Source of the DNA: Herbidospora galbida
Lineage (GTDB): Bacteria > Actinomycetota > Actinomycetes > Streptosporangiales > Streptosporangiaceae
Assembly (NCBI RefSeq): GCF_005233835.1
Contig: NZ_SZQA01000004.1
Coordinates: forward strand, 1 to 64,000
Direction of reading: 5' to 3'
DNA: 64,000 nucleotides
Part shown: one piece after another, positions 30,091 to 38,777 of the stretch
Numbering within the stretch: position 1 is the first letter of the stretch
How the letters are laid out: every line of letters begins with the position of its first letter
Made by a program: the position numbers and the translations under genes
Notes under the pieces: generated by a model
Database searches by the model: none
What the model saw: only the letters and a program-made list of their open reading frames with translations
Told to the model about the DNA's origin: nothing

Positions 30091-30806
30091 GACCTCTGAT
30101 CGGCATCACGTGTTACGCCGAGCCCGCGCGTTTCACGGTCTGGGACACCCCCGCGGCCCTGCTGCCGTGGGACTACGTCAGGCACGTCGAACGGGCCGGC
30201 GGGCAGCCGGTGATCCTGCCGCCCGCCGGCGACCCGGGCGAGGTCGTCGGCCGGCTCGACGGCCTGATCGTGGCCGGGGGCGGCGACATCGACCCCGGCC
30301 GCTACGGCGCCTCCCCGCACCCGCGAACCACGTACATCAGGGACTTCCGCGACGACGCCGAGTTCTCGCTGGTCAAGGCCGCCCTGGCCGGCAAGCTCCC
30401 GATCCTGGGCATCTGCCGGGGCCTCCAGGTCCTCAACGTGGCGCTGGGCGGCACGCTGGTCCAGCACCTGCCCGACGTGTGCGGCACCGAGCGCCACTCC
30501 CCCGCCCCGGGGGTCTACGGCCGGGTCCCGGTAGGTCTCGACGAGCCGCTGAGAAGGCTCTACGGCACCGGCGAGATCACCCCCGCCCACTACCACCACC
30601 AGGCCGTCGACCGGCTCGCACCGGGGCTCAAGGCGATCGCGCGCGCCGACGACGGCACGATCGAGGCGGTCATGCTCGACGACTCGGTGTGGGCGGTCCA
30701 GTGGCATCCGGAGGCCGACGAGGAGGCGCCGGTGTTCGGGTCGTTCGTCACCCGCGCCGGGTTTCCCCGGCCATACGGGGCAGATAGGCTGACCGCACAC
30801 CATTGA
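30087..30806 (+). CDS. Gamma-glutamyl-GABA hydrolase (PuuD-like, class I amidotransferase fold)
   Basis: 239 residues of peptidase family C26. Cys110 in GICRGLQVLNVALGG is the nucleophile, HHQAVDRL and VQWHPE supply the catalytic His and Glu. Releases glutamate from the gamma-glutamyl product at the end of the pathway. GTG 30087 overlaps the SDR stop. The glycine riboswitch begins only a few bases after its stop, so the promoter of the next operon must lie inside this gene, or the operons are read through. Confidence 0.9.
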   Translation: MRPLIGITCYAEPARFTVWDTPAALLPWDYVRHVERAGGQPVILPPAGDPGEVVGRLDGLIVAGGGDIDPGRYGASPHPRTTYIRDFRDDAEFSLVKAALAGKLPILGICRGLQVLNVALGGTLVQHLPDVCGTERHSPAPGVYGRVPVGLDEPLRRLYGTGEITPAHYHHQAVDRLAPGLKAIARADDGTIEAVMLDDSVWAVQWHPEADEEAPVFGSFVTRAGFPRPYGADRLTAHH

Positions 30807-30811
30807 TCCCG

Positions 30812-31001
30812 CGCGGGAGAGCGCCCTGGCACCCGGTCAGGGCCCCTGAAGGAGCAAGCCCTCCCCGCGAACCTCTCAAGGCAAAGGACCGTGCGGGCGA
30901 GGTGTCCTCTGGAAAGCAGGCCGATGGCCTCGCCGAAGGTGAAAGTCCGGCAAAACTCGGGCGAAGCTCTCAGGCACCCATGACAGAGGGGGAGGATGCT
31001 G
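30812..31001 (+). promoter_or_regulatory. Tandem glycine riboswitch
   Basis: Two consecutive glycine aptamers. Aptamer 1 (about 30812-30899) shows GGGAGAGCGCC, CCTGAAGGAGCAAG and CTCTCAAGGCAAAGGACC. Aptamer 2 (about 30900-31001) shows GTGTCCTCTGGAAAGC, CGCCGAAGGTGAAAG, CTCTCAGGCACC and CAGAGGGGGAGG. It lies directly upstream of gcvT and should switch on glycine cleavage and serine breakdown when glycine is high. A possible promoter within puuD is TTTCCC-N17-TAGGCT (30762-30790). Confidence 0.93.
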
Positions 31002-31029
31002 ACATCCGACCTTATTCGAGGTGCGCTTC

Positions 31030-32115
31030 ATGTCCCGACCGACCCCGCTGCACGAGGTGCACAAGAGCCTCGGCGCGACCCTGACCGACTTCGCCGGCTG
31101 GCTGATGCCGCTGCGCTACGGCAGTGAGTCGGCCGAGCACACCGCCGTCCGCACCGCCGCGGGGCTGTTCGACCTGTCCCACATGGGCGAGATCCACGTG
31201 ACCGGCGCGGACGCCGCCGCCGCGCTCGACTACGCGCTGGTCGGCAACCTGGGCGCCCTGGAGCCGGGGCGGGCCCGCTACACGATGATGTGCGAACCCG
31301 GCGGCGGCATCGTCGACGACCTGATCGTCTACCGGCTCGCGCCGGAGGAGTTCATGGTCTGCGCCAACGCGTCCAACTACCTGCGGGTGGCCCGGGAGCT
31401 CACCGACCGCGCGGCCGAGTTCGACGCCGTGGTCGACGACCGCTCCGACTCCTACGCGCTGCTGGCCGTCCAGGGCCCGCGCTCCCAGGAGATCGTGGCC
31501 GCGCTCACCGACGCCGACCTGGCGAACCTCAAGTACTACACCGGCCTGCCCGGCACGGTCGCGGGCGTCGACGCGCTGATCGCCCGCACCGGCTACACCG
31601 GCGAAGACGGCTTCGAGCTGTTCATCGCGGCCGACGACGCGGTGAAGCTCTGGGGCGCGCTGATGGAGGCCGGCGCCGCCGAGGGCCTGGTGCCCGCCGG
31701 GCTGAGCGCCCGCGACACCCTGCGGCTGGAGGCCGGCATGCCGCTGTACGGCAACGAGCTCACCTCCGCCACCACCCCCATGGACGCCGGTCTCGGCAGA
31801 GTCGTGCGCTTCGACAAGCAGGGCGACTTCGTCGGCCGCGCCGCCCTCGACGGGGCGGAGCCGGCGAAGCGCCTGGTCGGCCTGGTGATGAAGGGCCGCC
31901 GCGTGCCCCGCCACGGCTTCGCCGTCGTCGACGCCGACGGCGCCGTGATCGGAGAGGTCACCAGCGGCGCGCCGTCGCCGTCGATCGGCCGGCCCATCGC
32001 GATGGCCTACGTGACCGCACCTGTATCCGCACCCCAGGCCGCCGCCGTGGACATCCGCGGCTCCCACGAACCGGTCGACGTCGTTGACCTGCCTTTCTAC
32101 AGGAGGAAGAAGTGA
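31030..32115 (+). CDS. gcvT: Glycine cleavage system T protein (aminomethyltransferase)
   Basis: 361 residues. Transfers the methylene group from the aminomethyl-lipoyl H protein to tetrahydrofolate, releasing ammonia. Family features: [26 protein letters not shown]-like [33 protein letters not shown] and [22 protein letters not shown] 31030 with CGAGGTG 7 bases upstream is chosen over GTG 31021, which lies inside that ribosome site. First gene behind the riboswitch. gcvP and glyA are not here. Confidence 0.95.
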   Translation: MSRPTPLHEVHKSLGATLTDFAGWLMPLRYGSESAEHTAVRTAAGLFDLSHMGEIHVTGADAAAALDYALVGNLGALEPGRARYTMMCEPGGGIVDDLIVYRLAPEEFMVCANASNYLRVARELTDRAAEFDAVVDDRSDSYALLAVQGPRSQEIVAALTDADLANLKYYTGLPGTVAGVDALIARTGYTGEDGFELFIAADDAVKLWGALMEAGAAEGLVPAGLSARDTLRLEAGMPLYGNELTSATTPMDAGLGRVVRFDKQGDFVGRAALDGAEPAKRLVGLVMKGRRVPRHGFAVVDADGAVIGEVTSGAPSPSIGRPIAMAYVTAPVSAPQAAAVDIRGSHEPVDVVDLPFYRRKK

Positions 32116-32501
32116 GCAGCATTCCCGACGAGCTCAGCTACACCAAGGAGCACGAGTGGGTCGCCGGGCTCGATGACGGGCTGACCGTCACCGTGGGAAT
32201 CACCGCCTACGCGGCCGAGCAGCTCGGCGACGTCGTGTACGTCCAGCCGCCGGAGGTCGGGTCGAGCGTCGAGGTCGGCGACGCCGTCGGCGAGGTCGAG
32301 TCGACCAAGTCGGTCAGCGACATCTACGCCCCGGTGAGCGGCGAGGTCACCGCGGTCAACTCGGCCGTCGTCGACGACCCCTCCCTGGTGAACGGCGACC
32401 CCTACGGCGACGGCTGGTTGTTCCAGGTGCGCATCACCGGCACCCCTGACGACCTGCTCTCCGCCGAGGAGTACACCGCGCTGATCTCCGGCGACAGCTG
32501 A
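32112..32501 (+). CDS. gcvH: Glycine cleavage system H protein
   Basis: 129 residues, the lipoyl carrier of the complex. The lipoylated lysine is Lys66 in [14 protein letters not shown] 32112 overlaps the gcvT stop by 4 bases, and AGGAGGAAGAA just before it is a strong ribosome site. Family length and ends are normal. Confidence 0.96.
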   Translation: MSSIPDELSYTKEHEWVAGLDDGLTVTVGITAYAAEQLGDVVYVQPPEVGSSVEVGDAVGEVESTKSVSDIYAPVSGEVTAVNSAVVDDPSLVNGDPYGDGWLFQVRITGTPDDLLSAEEYTALISGDS

Positions 32502-32511
32502 TCGTCCGCCC

Positions 32512-33888
32512 ATGGCGATCAGCGTCTTCGACCTGTTCAAGGTGGGCATCGGGCCGTCCAGTTCACACACGGGCGGCCCGATGGCGGCCGCGCACAAGTT
32601 CGCGCGCGGCCTGCTCCACGACGGTCTCCTGGAGAAGACCGTGAAGGTGCAGGTCATCCTGTACGGCTCCCTCGGCCTGACCGGCAAGGGCCACGGCAGC
32701 GACAAGGCCGTGCTGCTCGGGCTGTCGGGGGAGAAACCCGAGCTCGTCGACGTCGACGCGGTCGACGGCAAGCTGGCCGCGATGCGGACGGCGGGCACGG
32801 TGTCGCTGATGGGGCAGCGGACGGTCCCGTTCGTGGTCGGCGACGACCTGGTGTTCGAGCGCAAGATCTCGCTCCCGCACCACCCCAACGGCATGCGCTT
32901 CACCGCCTGGGGCGACAGCGGCGACGTCCTGCGGGAGAAGGTCTACTACTCGGTCGGCGGCGGGTTCGTCGTCGACGAGAACGCCACGGGCGCCGACCGC
33001 ATCAAGCCCGACGACACGCCGCTCCCCCATCCGTTCACGACGGCCGGTGAGCTGCTCGCGCAGTGCGCCGAGACGGGGCTGTCGATCTCGGGGCTGATGA
33101 TGGCCAACGAGCGGGCCTTCGGGCGTACCGACGACCAGATCAAGTCGGAGCTGCTGCACCTGTGGCGGGTCATGGACGAGTGCGTCCGGCGCGGGTCCTC
33201 GCGTGAGGGCGTGCTGCCGGGCGGGCTGAAGGTGAAGCGGCGGGCCCACCAGCTGCAGCGCCGCCTCCAGAGCGAACCGGCCGACGGCGACCCGCTCCAG
33301 GCGATGGACTGGGTGACGCTGTTCGCGCTGGCCGTGAACGAGGAGAACGCGGCGGGCGGGCGGATCGTGACCGCGCCGACGAACGGCGCGGCCGGGATCG
33401 TCCCGGCGGTGCTGTCCTACTACACCCGGTTCATCCCGGGCGCCGACGACGACGCGGTGGTGCGGTTCCTGCTCACGGCGGGCGCGGTCGGCGTGCTGTT
33501 CAAGGAGAACGCCTCCATCTCGGGCGCGGAGGTCGGCTGCCAGGGCGAGGTCGGTTCGGCCTGCTCGATGGCCGCGGCCGGGCTGACCGAGGTGCTGGGC
33601 GGCACGCCGGAACAGGTGGAGAACGCGGCCGAGATCGGCATCGAGCACAACCTGGGGCTGACCTGCGATCCGATCGGCGGCCTGGTGCAGATCCCGTGCA
33701 TCGAGCGGAACGCGGTCGCGTCGGTGAAGGCCATCGCGGCGGCGCGGATCGCGCTGCGCGGCGACGGGAAGCACTTCGTGTCGCTCGACAAGGCGATCAA
33801 GACGATGCGCGACACCGGCCGTGACATGCACGCGAAGTACAAGGAGACCAGTCGCGGCGGGCTCGCCGTGAACGTCATCGAGTGCTGA
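32512..33888 (+). CDS. sdaA: L-serine ammonia-lyase, iron-sulphur type
   Basis: 458 residues in one chain: N-terminal beta domain (about 1-150; [15 protein letters not shown]) and C-terminal alpha domain ([57 protein letters not shown]). The conserved cysteines in the last segments bind the 4Fe-4S cluster. The protein ends in a cysteine (NVIEC), which in the Legionella enzyme folds into the active site as the fourth cluster ligand. Converts serine to pyruvate and ammonia, draining serine formed from glycine. Last gene of the riboswitch operon, 10 bases after gcvH. Confidence 0.95.
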   Translation: MAISVFDLFKVGIGPSSSHTGGPMAAAHKFARGLLHDGLLEKTVKVQVILYGSLGLTGKGHGSDKAVLLGLSGEKPELVDVDAVDGKLAAMRTAGTVSLMGQRTVPFVVGDDLVFERKISLPHHPNGMRFTAWGDSGDVLREKVYYSVGGGFVVDENATGADRIKPDDTPLPHPFTTAGELLAQCAETGLSISGLMMANERAFGRTDDQIKSELLHLWRVMDECVRRGSSREGVLPGGLKVKRRAHQLQRRLQSEPADGDPLQAMDWVTLFALAVNEENAAGGRIVTAPTNGAAGIVPAVLSYYTRFIPGADDDAVVRFLLTAGAVGVLFKENASISGAEVGCQGEVGSACSMAAAGLTEVLGGTPEQVENAAEIGIEHNLGLTCDPIGGLVQIPCIERNAVASVKAIAAARIALRGDGKHFVSLDKAIKTMRDTGRDMHAKYKETSRGGLAVNVIEC

Positions 33889-33954
33889 GAAGAGTGCTGG
33901 GAAAGTTCTGGGTGTTCCCTGTGGGACTGGCGGTGAAACCCCGACAGTGCTGAA

Positions 33955-35376
33955 ATGTCCACCGGAAAGGCGGTGGACATCATTTCCGCAGGCAAGTTCA
34001 TCCGGACGCACTGGCTCTTCGTCGCCCTCCTGGTGTCGGGGATCGTGATCCGGGTCATCACCAGCCTCGGTTACTGTCCTGCGCTGTGGTTCTGGGCCGA
34101 CTCGTTCTCCTATCTGAGCTCGGCCCTGGACCTGCGCCCGCTGGAGTCGCGGCCCTCCGGCTACTCGCTGTTCCTCGCGCCGTTCCGCTCGGTCGTCGCC
34201 CTCGTCACCGTGCAGCACCTGCTCGGGCTGGGCATCGCCGCCTGCCTGTACGCCGTCCTGCGCCGCCGCACCTTCCTGCCGGCCTGGGCCGCCGCGCTGG
34301 CGACGGCGCCGGTCCTGCTGGACGCGTACCAGATCCAGCTCGAACACCTCGTGATGGCCGACCTGCTGTTCACGTTCCTCGTGGTGGGGGGCGTGACGCT
34401 GCTGCTGCTGAACCCGCGCAGCTGGACCATGGTGATCACCGCCTTCCTGCTGCTGGCCTTCTCGGCGATGACCCGCACGCTCGGCCTGCCGCTGATCGGG
34501 GTGGCGGCGGTGTGGCTGCTGATCGCGCGGGCGGGCTGGCGGCGGGTGCTGGCCGGGGCCGGCGCGGCGGGGGTGGCGGTGGCCGGATACGCCTTCTGGT
34601 ACAACGCGGCCTACGGCAGCTACGGCCTGGGCAGCAGCAGCGTGTGGCTCTGGTCGCGCACGATGACCTTCGCCGACTGCGGCCGGATGGACCCGCCGGA
34701 GAACCTGAAGGTCCTGTGCCCGGACATCGGTCCCCGGCTGGCCGCCCCGGCCTACATCTGGGACCCGCAATCGCCGATCATGAAGACCGGCAAGCAGCGC
34801 GACGAGATGGCCTCGGAGTTCTCGATGCTGGCCCTGCGCAGCCAGCCGCTCGACTTCCTGACGACGGGCCTCGGCGACGCGATGTGGGCCTTCCGCTGGG
34901 ATCGGGTGGTCTATCCGTCGCCCGGCACCCAGAGCGCCTACCAGTTCCCCGAGTCCGTGAAGCCGCTCACCGACAAGCTCGCCTCGGCCGGGCGGTCGGC
35001 GCCGGAACTGATGATCCAATACCAGGGCAGCCGGGCCGACACGCAGGTCGTCGAGCCGTTCGCGTCGTGGACGCGCGCCTACCAGCGCCACGTCTACCTG
35101 CGCGGCCCCCTGCTCGGGGCGATCTTCGTGTGCACGTTCCTGGTGATGATCATCAGGTTCCGGGCGGCGACCCTGCTGCCGCTCGGGTTCGCGCTCACCC
35201 TCCTGCTGCTGCCCCCGCTGGTGGCCGCCTTCGACCACCGGTACGTCGTCCCGGTCGTCCCCTTCGCCTGCCTGGCGGCGGCCTGCGCGGTGGGGTGGCG
35301 GTCACCCGCGTCGAACGTGCAGCGTGACCAGGACAGGAAAGAGCGGGTCCCGGCCCGCCGCGCCGCGCACGCGTGA
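33955..35376 (+). CDS. Polytopic membrane protein, GT-C/ArnT-like glycosyltransferase candidate
   Basis: 473 residues with about 10 membrane spans and a soluble loop of about 150 residues between spans 8 and 9. An acidic site near the first outer loop (FWADSFSYLSSALDL) resembles the Asp-containing loop of GT-C polyprenyl-phosphate sugar transferases, and RPSGYSLFLAPF matches the family's following segment. Substrate unknown; a simple unknown membrane protein is the alternative. The 3' end overlaps the convergent AmaP-like gene by 75 bases. A basic soluble tail (QRDQDRKERVPARR) lies in that overlap. Confidence 0.65.
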   Translation: MSTGKAVDIISAGKFIRTHWLFVALLVSGIVIRVITSLGYCPALWFWADSFSYLSSALDLRPLESRPSGYSLFLAPFRSVVALVTVQHLLGLGIAACLYAVLRRRTFLPAWAAALATAPVLLDAYQIQLEHLVMADLLFTFLVVGGVTLLLLNPRSWTMVITAFLLLAFSAMTRTLGLPLIGVAAVWLLIARAGWRRVLAGAGAAGVAVAGYAFWYNAAYGSYGLGSSSVWLWSRTMTFADCGRMDPPENLKVLCPDIGPRLAAPAYIWDPQSPIMKTGKQRDEMASEFSMLALRSQPLDFLTTGLGDAMWAFRWDRVVYPSPGTQSAYQFPESVKPLTDKLASAGRSAPELMIQYQGSRADTQVVEPFASWTRAYQRHVYLRGPLLGAIFVCTFLVMIIRFRAATLLPLGFALTLLLLPPLVAAFDHRYVVPVVPFACLAAACAVGWRSPASNVQRDQDRKERVPARRAAHA

Positions 35377-35799
35377 CACCGCCTCGGTGTCGACCCGGGA
35401 GACGACCTCGTCCAGGGGGGCGCCGGGGAGGCAGCGTACCGAGATGCGGAGCTTCTCCTCGCCCACGGCCCGGACGCTGATCTTGTCGACCCCGGGCAGG
35501 TCCTTGAGCGCGATGGCCAGCGTCGCGGTGCCGTAGCCGTGCCGCACGCCGTCCTTGCCGAGCCCGAGCGAGCACACCAGCCAGCGGGCGGTGACGAACA
35601 CCAGCAGCACGACCAGCGCGGCGGCGATCGAGCGGGCCCACGGGTGCGCGGTGAACGCGGCCAGTTCGCCGATCTTGTAGTCGGCCCGCGCGTCGGACGC
35701 GAACAGGACGTAGTTCCCGCCGGTCACCAGCACGACGCCCACGGCCGCCAGCCCGAGGCGGTCGCCGTAGGGGGTGCGCATCTTCTCCGGGACCTGCAT
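35302..35799 (-). CDS. AmaP-like alkaline shock membrane anchor protein
   Basis: 165 residues with two membrane segments near the N-terminus (about 15-35 and 48-68) and a soluble C-terminal domain (GVDKISVRAVGEEKLRISV, GAPLDEVVSRVDTEAV) of the Asp23-anchoring type. ATG 35799 has GAGGAG upstream; ATG 35814 overlaps the previous stop (ATGA) and is also possible. Probably helps anchor an Asp23/Gls24 envelope-stress protein, but no Asp23 gene is adjacent. Overlaps the convergent membrane protein gene at its 3' end. Confidence 0.7.
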   Translation of the reverse strand: MQVPEKMRTPYGDRLGLAAVGVVLVTGGNYVLFASDARADYKIGELAAFTAHPWARSIAAALVVLLVFVTARWLVCSLGLGKDGVRHGYGTATLAIALKDLPGVDKISVRAVGEEKLRISVRCLPGAPLDEVVSRVDTEAVSRVRGAAGRDPLFPVLVTLHVRRG

Positions 35800-35810
35800 T
35801 GCGACACTCC

Positions 35811-36398
35811 TCATGAGCTCTTCCGGCGGAGCCGGACGACAACCTCGTGACGACCGTGGACGCCCAGGCCCTCCAGCCGGTCGCCGACGGCGGCGCCGAC
35901 CTCCTTGAGCAACCCGCCGGTCCGGTTCCCCCTGGTCAGCACGGTCACCTCGATCTGCCCCCGGCGCAGCCGCACGAAGGCCAGGTCGACCCCCGAGACG
36001 GTCATCGCCACGGCGACCAGCGTGCGCTTCAGCCCCGCCCGGGTCAGCCCCATGACGAGCCCGTCGTCGGACACCTCCAGGGGGATCAGCCGGGGACGGC
36101 CCGGGATCATCGCCAGCAGCACCAGCACGGTCCCGGTCACCACCATCAGCGACCCCGTCAGCGCGACCAGCGGCTCGCCCCAGGCCAGGTCGAGCACGCC
36201 GGGCAGCCCCGACCAGCCCGTCGGCCATCCGGCGAACGCGCACACCATCTCGCCCACCAGCGCCGTGCCCAGCACCACCAGGGCGCCCGCGACGCCCGCA
36301 CCCGCCGGGGTCCGTCCCGGCCGCAGGGCGCGCATGGCCGTGCGGCGGCGGGCCCGGCGGCGGTCCTTGGTCGTCCGGATCTCGTCTACCGCGCTCAT
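35811..36398 (-). CDS. DUF6286-type membrane protein
   Basis: 195 residues. Basic N-terminus (TTKDRRRARRRTAM), two membrane spans (about 38-62 and 80-102) and a C-terminal domain with AMTVSGVDLAFVRLRRGQIEV, typical of DUF6286 partners of Asp23/Gls24 genes. ATG 36398 is chosen; GTG codons at 36404 and 36416 are in frame. Forms an operon with the AmaP-like gene and is divergent from the D-amino-acid enzyme gene. Confidence 0.7.
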   Translation of the reverse strand: MSAVDEIRTTKDRRRARRRTAMRALRPGRTPAGAGVAGALVVLGTALVGEMVCAFAGWPTGWSGLPGVLDLAWGEPLVALTGSLMVVTGTVLVLLAMIPGRPRLIPLEVSDDGLVMGLTRAGLKRTLVAVAMTVSGVDLAFVRLRRGQIEVTVLTRGNRTGGLLKEVGAAVGDRLEGLGVHGRHEVVVRLRRKSS

Positions 36399-36472
36399 GG
36401 TCACCCAGGGATACACGCCCGGACGGCCTCGATCAGCGCGCCGGGCCCGGATGACTCGATCTTGTGACAGGT

Positions 36473-36485
36473 TTTGCCGGGCAAA
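36473..36485. promoter_or_regulatory. Short palindrome upstream of the D-amino-acid enzyme gene
   Basis: TTTGCC-G-GGCAAA in the 123-base gap between divergent genes 36398 and 36522. Could be an operator or part of the promoter; low information content. Confidence 0.25.
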
Positions 36486-36521
36486 TATGAAACATGCTCA
36501 CAAAAGGTTAGAGTGCTGCCC

Positions 36522-37679
36522 ATGAGCGACCGGCAGCGATACGACCGGGCCACGGCCCATCTCGACCCCCCGCTGGCCGTCGTCGACCTCGACGCGATGG
36601 CCGCCAACGCCCGGTCGATGACCGAACGGGCCGCCGGCACCCCGATCAGGGTCGCGTCGAAGTCGATCCGCTCCCGCGAGGTGCTCCGCCGCGTCCTCGA
36701 CCTGCCCGGCTACCGGGGGATCATGGCGTTCACCCTGCCCGAGGCCCTCTGGCTGGCGTCGTGCGGATTCCGCGACATCCTGGTCGCCTACCCGACCACC
36801 GACCGCGCCGCCGTCGCCGCCCTCGCCGCCGACGAGCACCTGAGCCGCGAGATCACCCTCATGGTCGACTCCCCCGAGCAGTTCCCCCTGCTGACCGGCC
36901 GATATCCGATCAGGGTCTGCCTGGACCTCGACGCGGGCTACGTCATCGGCCGCTTCCGCGCCGGTGCGCTGCGCTCGCCCGTGCGAACCCCCGAACAGGC
37001 GGCGGAGACGGCCCGGCTCATCGGCGAGAACCCGTCGCTGCGGCTGGTCGGCCTGATGGCCTACGAAGCGCAGATCGCCGGCCTCGGCGACCGCATCCCG
37101 GGACCCTACGGGGTGGCGGTGAGGCTGATCCAGCGGCGGTCGCGCCGGGAACTGGCCGTCCGGCGGGCGAAGATCGTCGAGGCGGTGCGCGAGGTGACCG
37201 ACCTGGAGTTCGTCAACGGCGGCGGCACCGGAAGCATCGAGACGACCGCGCGCGAGCCCGCGATCACCGAGGTCGCCGCCGGATCGGGCTTCTACCACCC
37301 GACCCTGTTCGACCGATACAGCAACTTCACCGGCCGCCCCGCGGCCCTGTTCGCCCTCCCGGTCGTCCGCCGCCCCGCCCCCGGCGTCGTGACCGTCCTG
37401 GGCGGCGGCTACCCCGCCTCGGGCGCGGGCTCCGGCCGGGCCGCGACCCCCTACCTGCCGGAGGGCCTGCGCCACAACGGCGACGAGGGCGGCGGCGAGG
37501 TGCAGACCCCGCTCCACGGCCGCGCCGCCGACGAACTCAAGATCGGCGACCGGGTGTGGTTCCGCCACGCGAAGGCGGGCGAACTGTGCGAACGCTTCGA
37601 CACCCTGCACCTGATCGAGGGAGACCGGGTGACGGCCACCACCCCGACCTACCGGGGCGAGGGCCGGACCTTCCTCTGA
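36522..37679 (+). CDS. PLP-dependent amino-acid deaminase/aldolase (DSD1 / D-threonine aldolase-like)
   Basis: 385 residues, alanine-racemase-type fold III: PLP lysine in IRVASKSIRS (about 42-51), barrel strands AFTLPEALWLAS and VCLDLDAGY, and the C-terminal D-serine-deaminase-like domain (LGGGYPASG, GDRVWFRHAKAGELCERF) whose His and Cys bind metal. Acts on D-hydroxy amino acids such as D-threonine or D-serine by family. ATG 36522. Stand-alone gene. The exact reaction cannot be read from sequence. Confidence 0.85.
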   Translation: MSDRQRYDRATAHLDPPLAVVDLDAMAANARSMTERAAGTPIRVASKSIRSREVLRRVLDLPGYRGIMAFTLPEALWLASCGFRDILVAYPTTDRAAVAALAADEHLSREITLMVDSPEQFPLLTGRYPIRVCLDLDAGYVIGRFRAGALRSPVRTPEQAAETARLIGENPSLRLVGLMAYEAQIAGLGDRIPGPYGVAVRLIQRRSRRELAVRRAKIVEAVREVTDLEFVNGGGTGSIETTAREPAITEVAAGSGFYHPTLFDRYSNFTGRPAALFALPVVRRPAPGVVTVLGGGYPASGAGSGRAATPYLPEGLRHNGDEGGGEVQTPLHGRAADELKIGDRVWFRHAKAGELCERFDTLHLIEGDRVTATTPTYRGEGRTFL

Positions 37680-37728
37680 CTTCCGCTCCGTCACGGCTCC
37701 GCCCACCCGGCCCCGACCGGCTCGCCCG

Positions 37729-38076
37729 CTAACGCCTCCGGCGCCGCCGCATGATCACGATGACCGCTCCGAGGGCGACCGCCACGCCGAGCCCGATCAG
37801 GACCGGCGCGATGGGAGAGGCCGGATAGTCGTCGTCCCAGGGCTCATCGGCCGCCGGACGGTGACCGTTGGGGCTCTGCGGCTGCCCCACCATGTCTCCT
37901 ATGGTCGCCACGACCTGCTCGGTCTGCGCCTTGACCTGGGACTTCACCTTGGCCACACTGCGACCGGCGACCTTCTTGGGGCTGACCCGGTCGGCGATCG
38001 CGTCGACCGTCTTGGCCAGTTCGGCGCGAGTGCGCTCTATGCGCCGCTCGAGCGTGTCCGGATCTGGCTCGGCCAT
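37729..38076 (-). CDS. DUF3618 membrane-anchored protein
   Basis: 115 residues. N-terminal helical DUF3618 segment (ERRIERTRAELAKTVDAI), a flexible linker, and a C-terminal membrane span (about 90-108) ending in a run of arginines (MRRRRRR). The gene is divergent from the peroxiredoxin gene. Function unknown; other members accompany phage-shock-like or stress membrane proteins. Confidence 0.83.
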   Translation of the reverse strand: MAEPDPDTLERRIERTRAELAKTVDAIADRVSPKKVAGRSVAKVKSQVKAQTEQVVATIGDMVGQPQSPNGHRPAADEPWDDDYPASPIAPVLIGLGVAVALGAVIVIMRRRRRR

Positions 38077-38195
38077 TGGGGTCGCCTCCTGTCACAGGGT
38101 GTGTTCGATCAAGTCTGCCAGGTGCGGGCCGCGCATCCCGCAGCGGCCGAACCGGTAGTTTGTTCGGGTCGAGACACACCCGCAACGGAGGCGAC

Positions 38196-38666
38196 ATGAC
38201 CCAGCGACTCGAACCCGGCGACGCCGCCCCCGGCTTCACCCTGACCAGCGCCGACGGCGACGAAGTGTCGCTCGACTCGCTCCACGGCAAGCGAGTCGTC
38301 CTGTACTTCTACCCAGCGGCGATGACTCCAGGCTGCACCAAGCAGGCCTGCGACTTCCGCGACAACCTGGGCGCGCTCACCGGCAAGGGCATCACCGTCC
38401 TCGGCGTCTCGAAGGACAAACCGGCCAAGCTCCGCCAGTTCGCCGACCGCGACGCGCTGACCTTCCCGCTGCTGTCCGACGAAGACCTGGAAGTCCACAA
38501 GGCTTACGGGGTGTACGGCGAGAAGCAGAACTACGGGAAGACCATCATGGGCGTGATCAGGTCGACCTTCGTGATCGACCCCGACGGCAAGATCGAGAAG
38601 GCGTTCTACAACGTCCGCGCGACGGGCCACGTGGCGCGGCTGCTCAAGGAACTCGGGGTTTCCTGA
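38196..38666 (+). CDS. bcp: Thioredoxin-dependent peroxiredoxin (BCP/PrxQ)
   Basis: 156 residues. Peroxidatic Cys47 and resolving Cys52 in MTPGCTKQACDFRD, the alpha-2 type arrangement, so it forms an intramolecular disulphide reduced by thioredoxin. FYPAAMTPGC and STFVIDPDGKI are family landmarks. Reduces hydroperoxides in the cytoplasm. ATG 38196 is preceded by CGGAGGCGAC. The tRNA gene starts 37 bases after its stop. Confidence 0.95.
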   Translation: MTQRLEPGDAAPGFTLTSADGDEVSLDSLHGKRVVLYFYPAAMTPGCTKQACDFRDNLGALTGKGITVLGVSKDKPAKLRQFADRDALTFPLLSDEDLEVHKAYGVYGEKQNYGKTIMGVIRSTFVIDPDGKIEKAFYNVRATGHVARLLKELGVS

Positions 38667-38703
38667 TGCCTGACGGCGGGAGGTAGGATCACTTCCGCCC
38701 ATC

Positions 38704-38777
38704 GGGGTTGTAGCCCAATTGGCAGAGGCACATGACTTAGGATCATGCCAGCGCGGGTTCGAGTCCCGCCAACCCCA
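38704..38777 (+). tRNA. tRNA with leucine anticodon UAG but short variable arm
   Basis: 74 bases. Perfect 7-bp acceptor stem (GGGGTTG / CAACCCC), 3-bp D stem with an 11-base loop (CAATTGGCAGA), 5-bp anticodon stem CATGA/TCATG around loop CTTAGGA (anticodon TAG), a 5-base variable loop (CCAGC), 5-bp T stem with TTCGAGT, and discriminator A73. No CCA is encoded. The D-loop and A73 fit leucine, but bacterial leucine tRNAs normally have a long variable arm. The fold is excellent, so it is a real tRNA gene; the amino acid it carries is uncertain. Confidence 0.85.
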
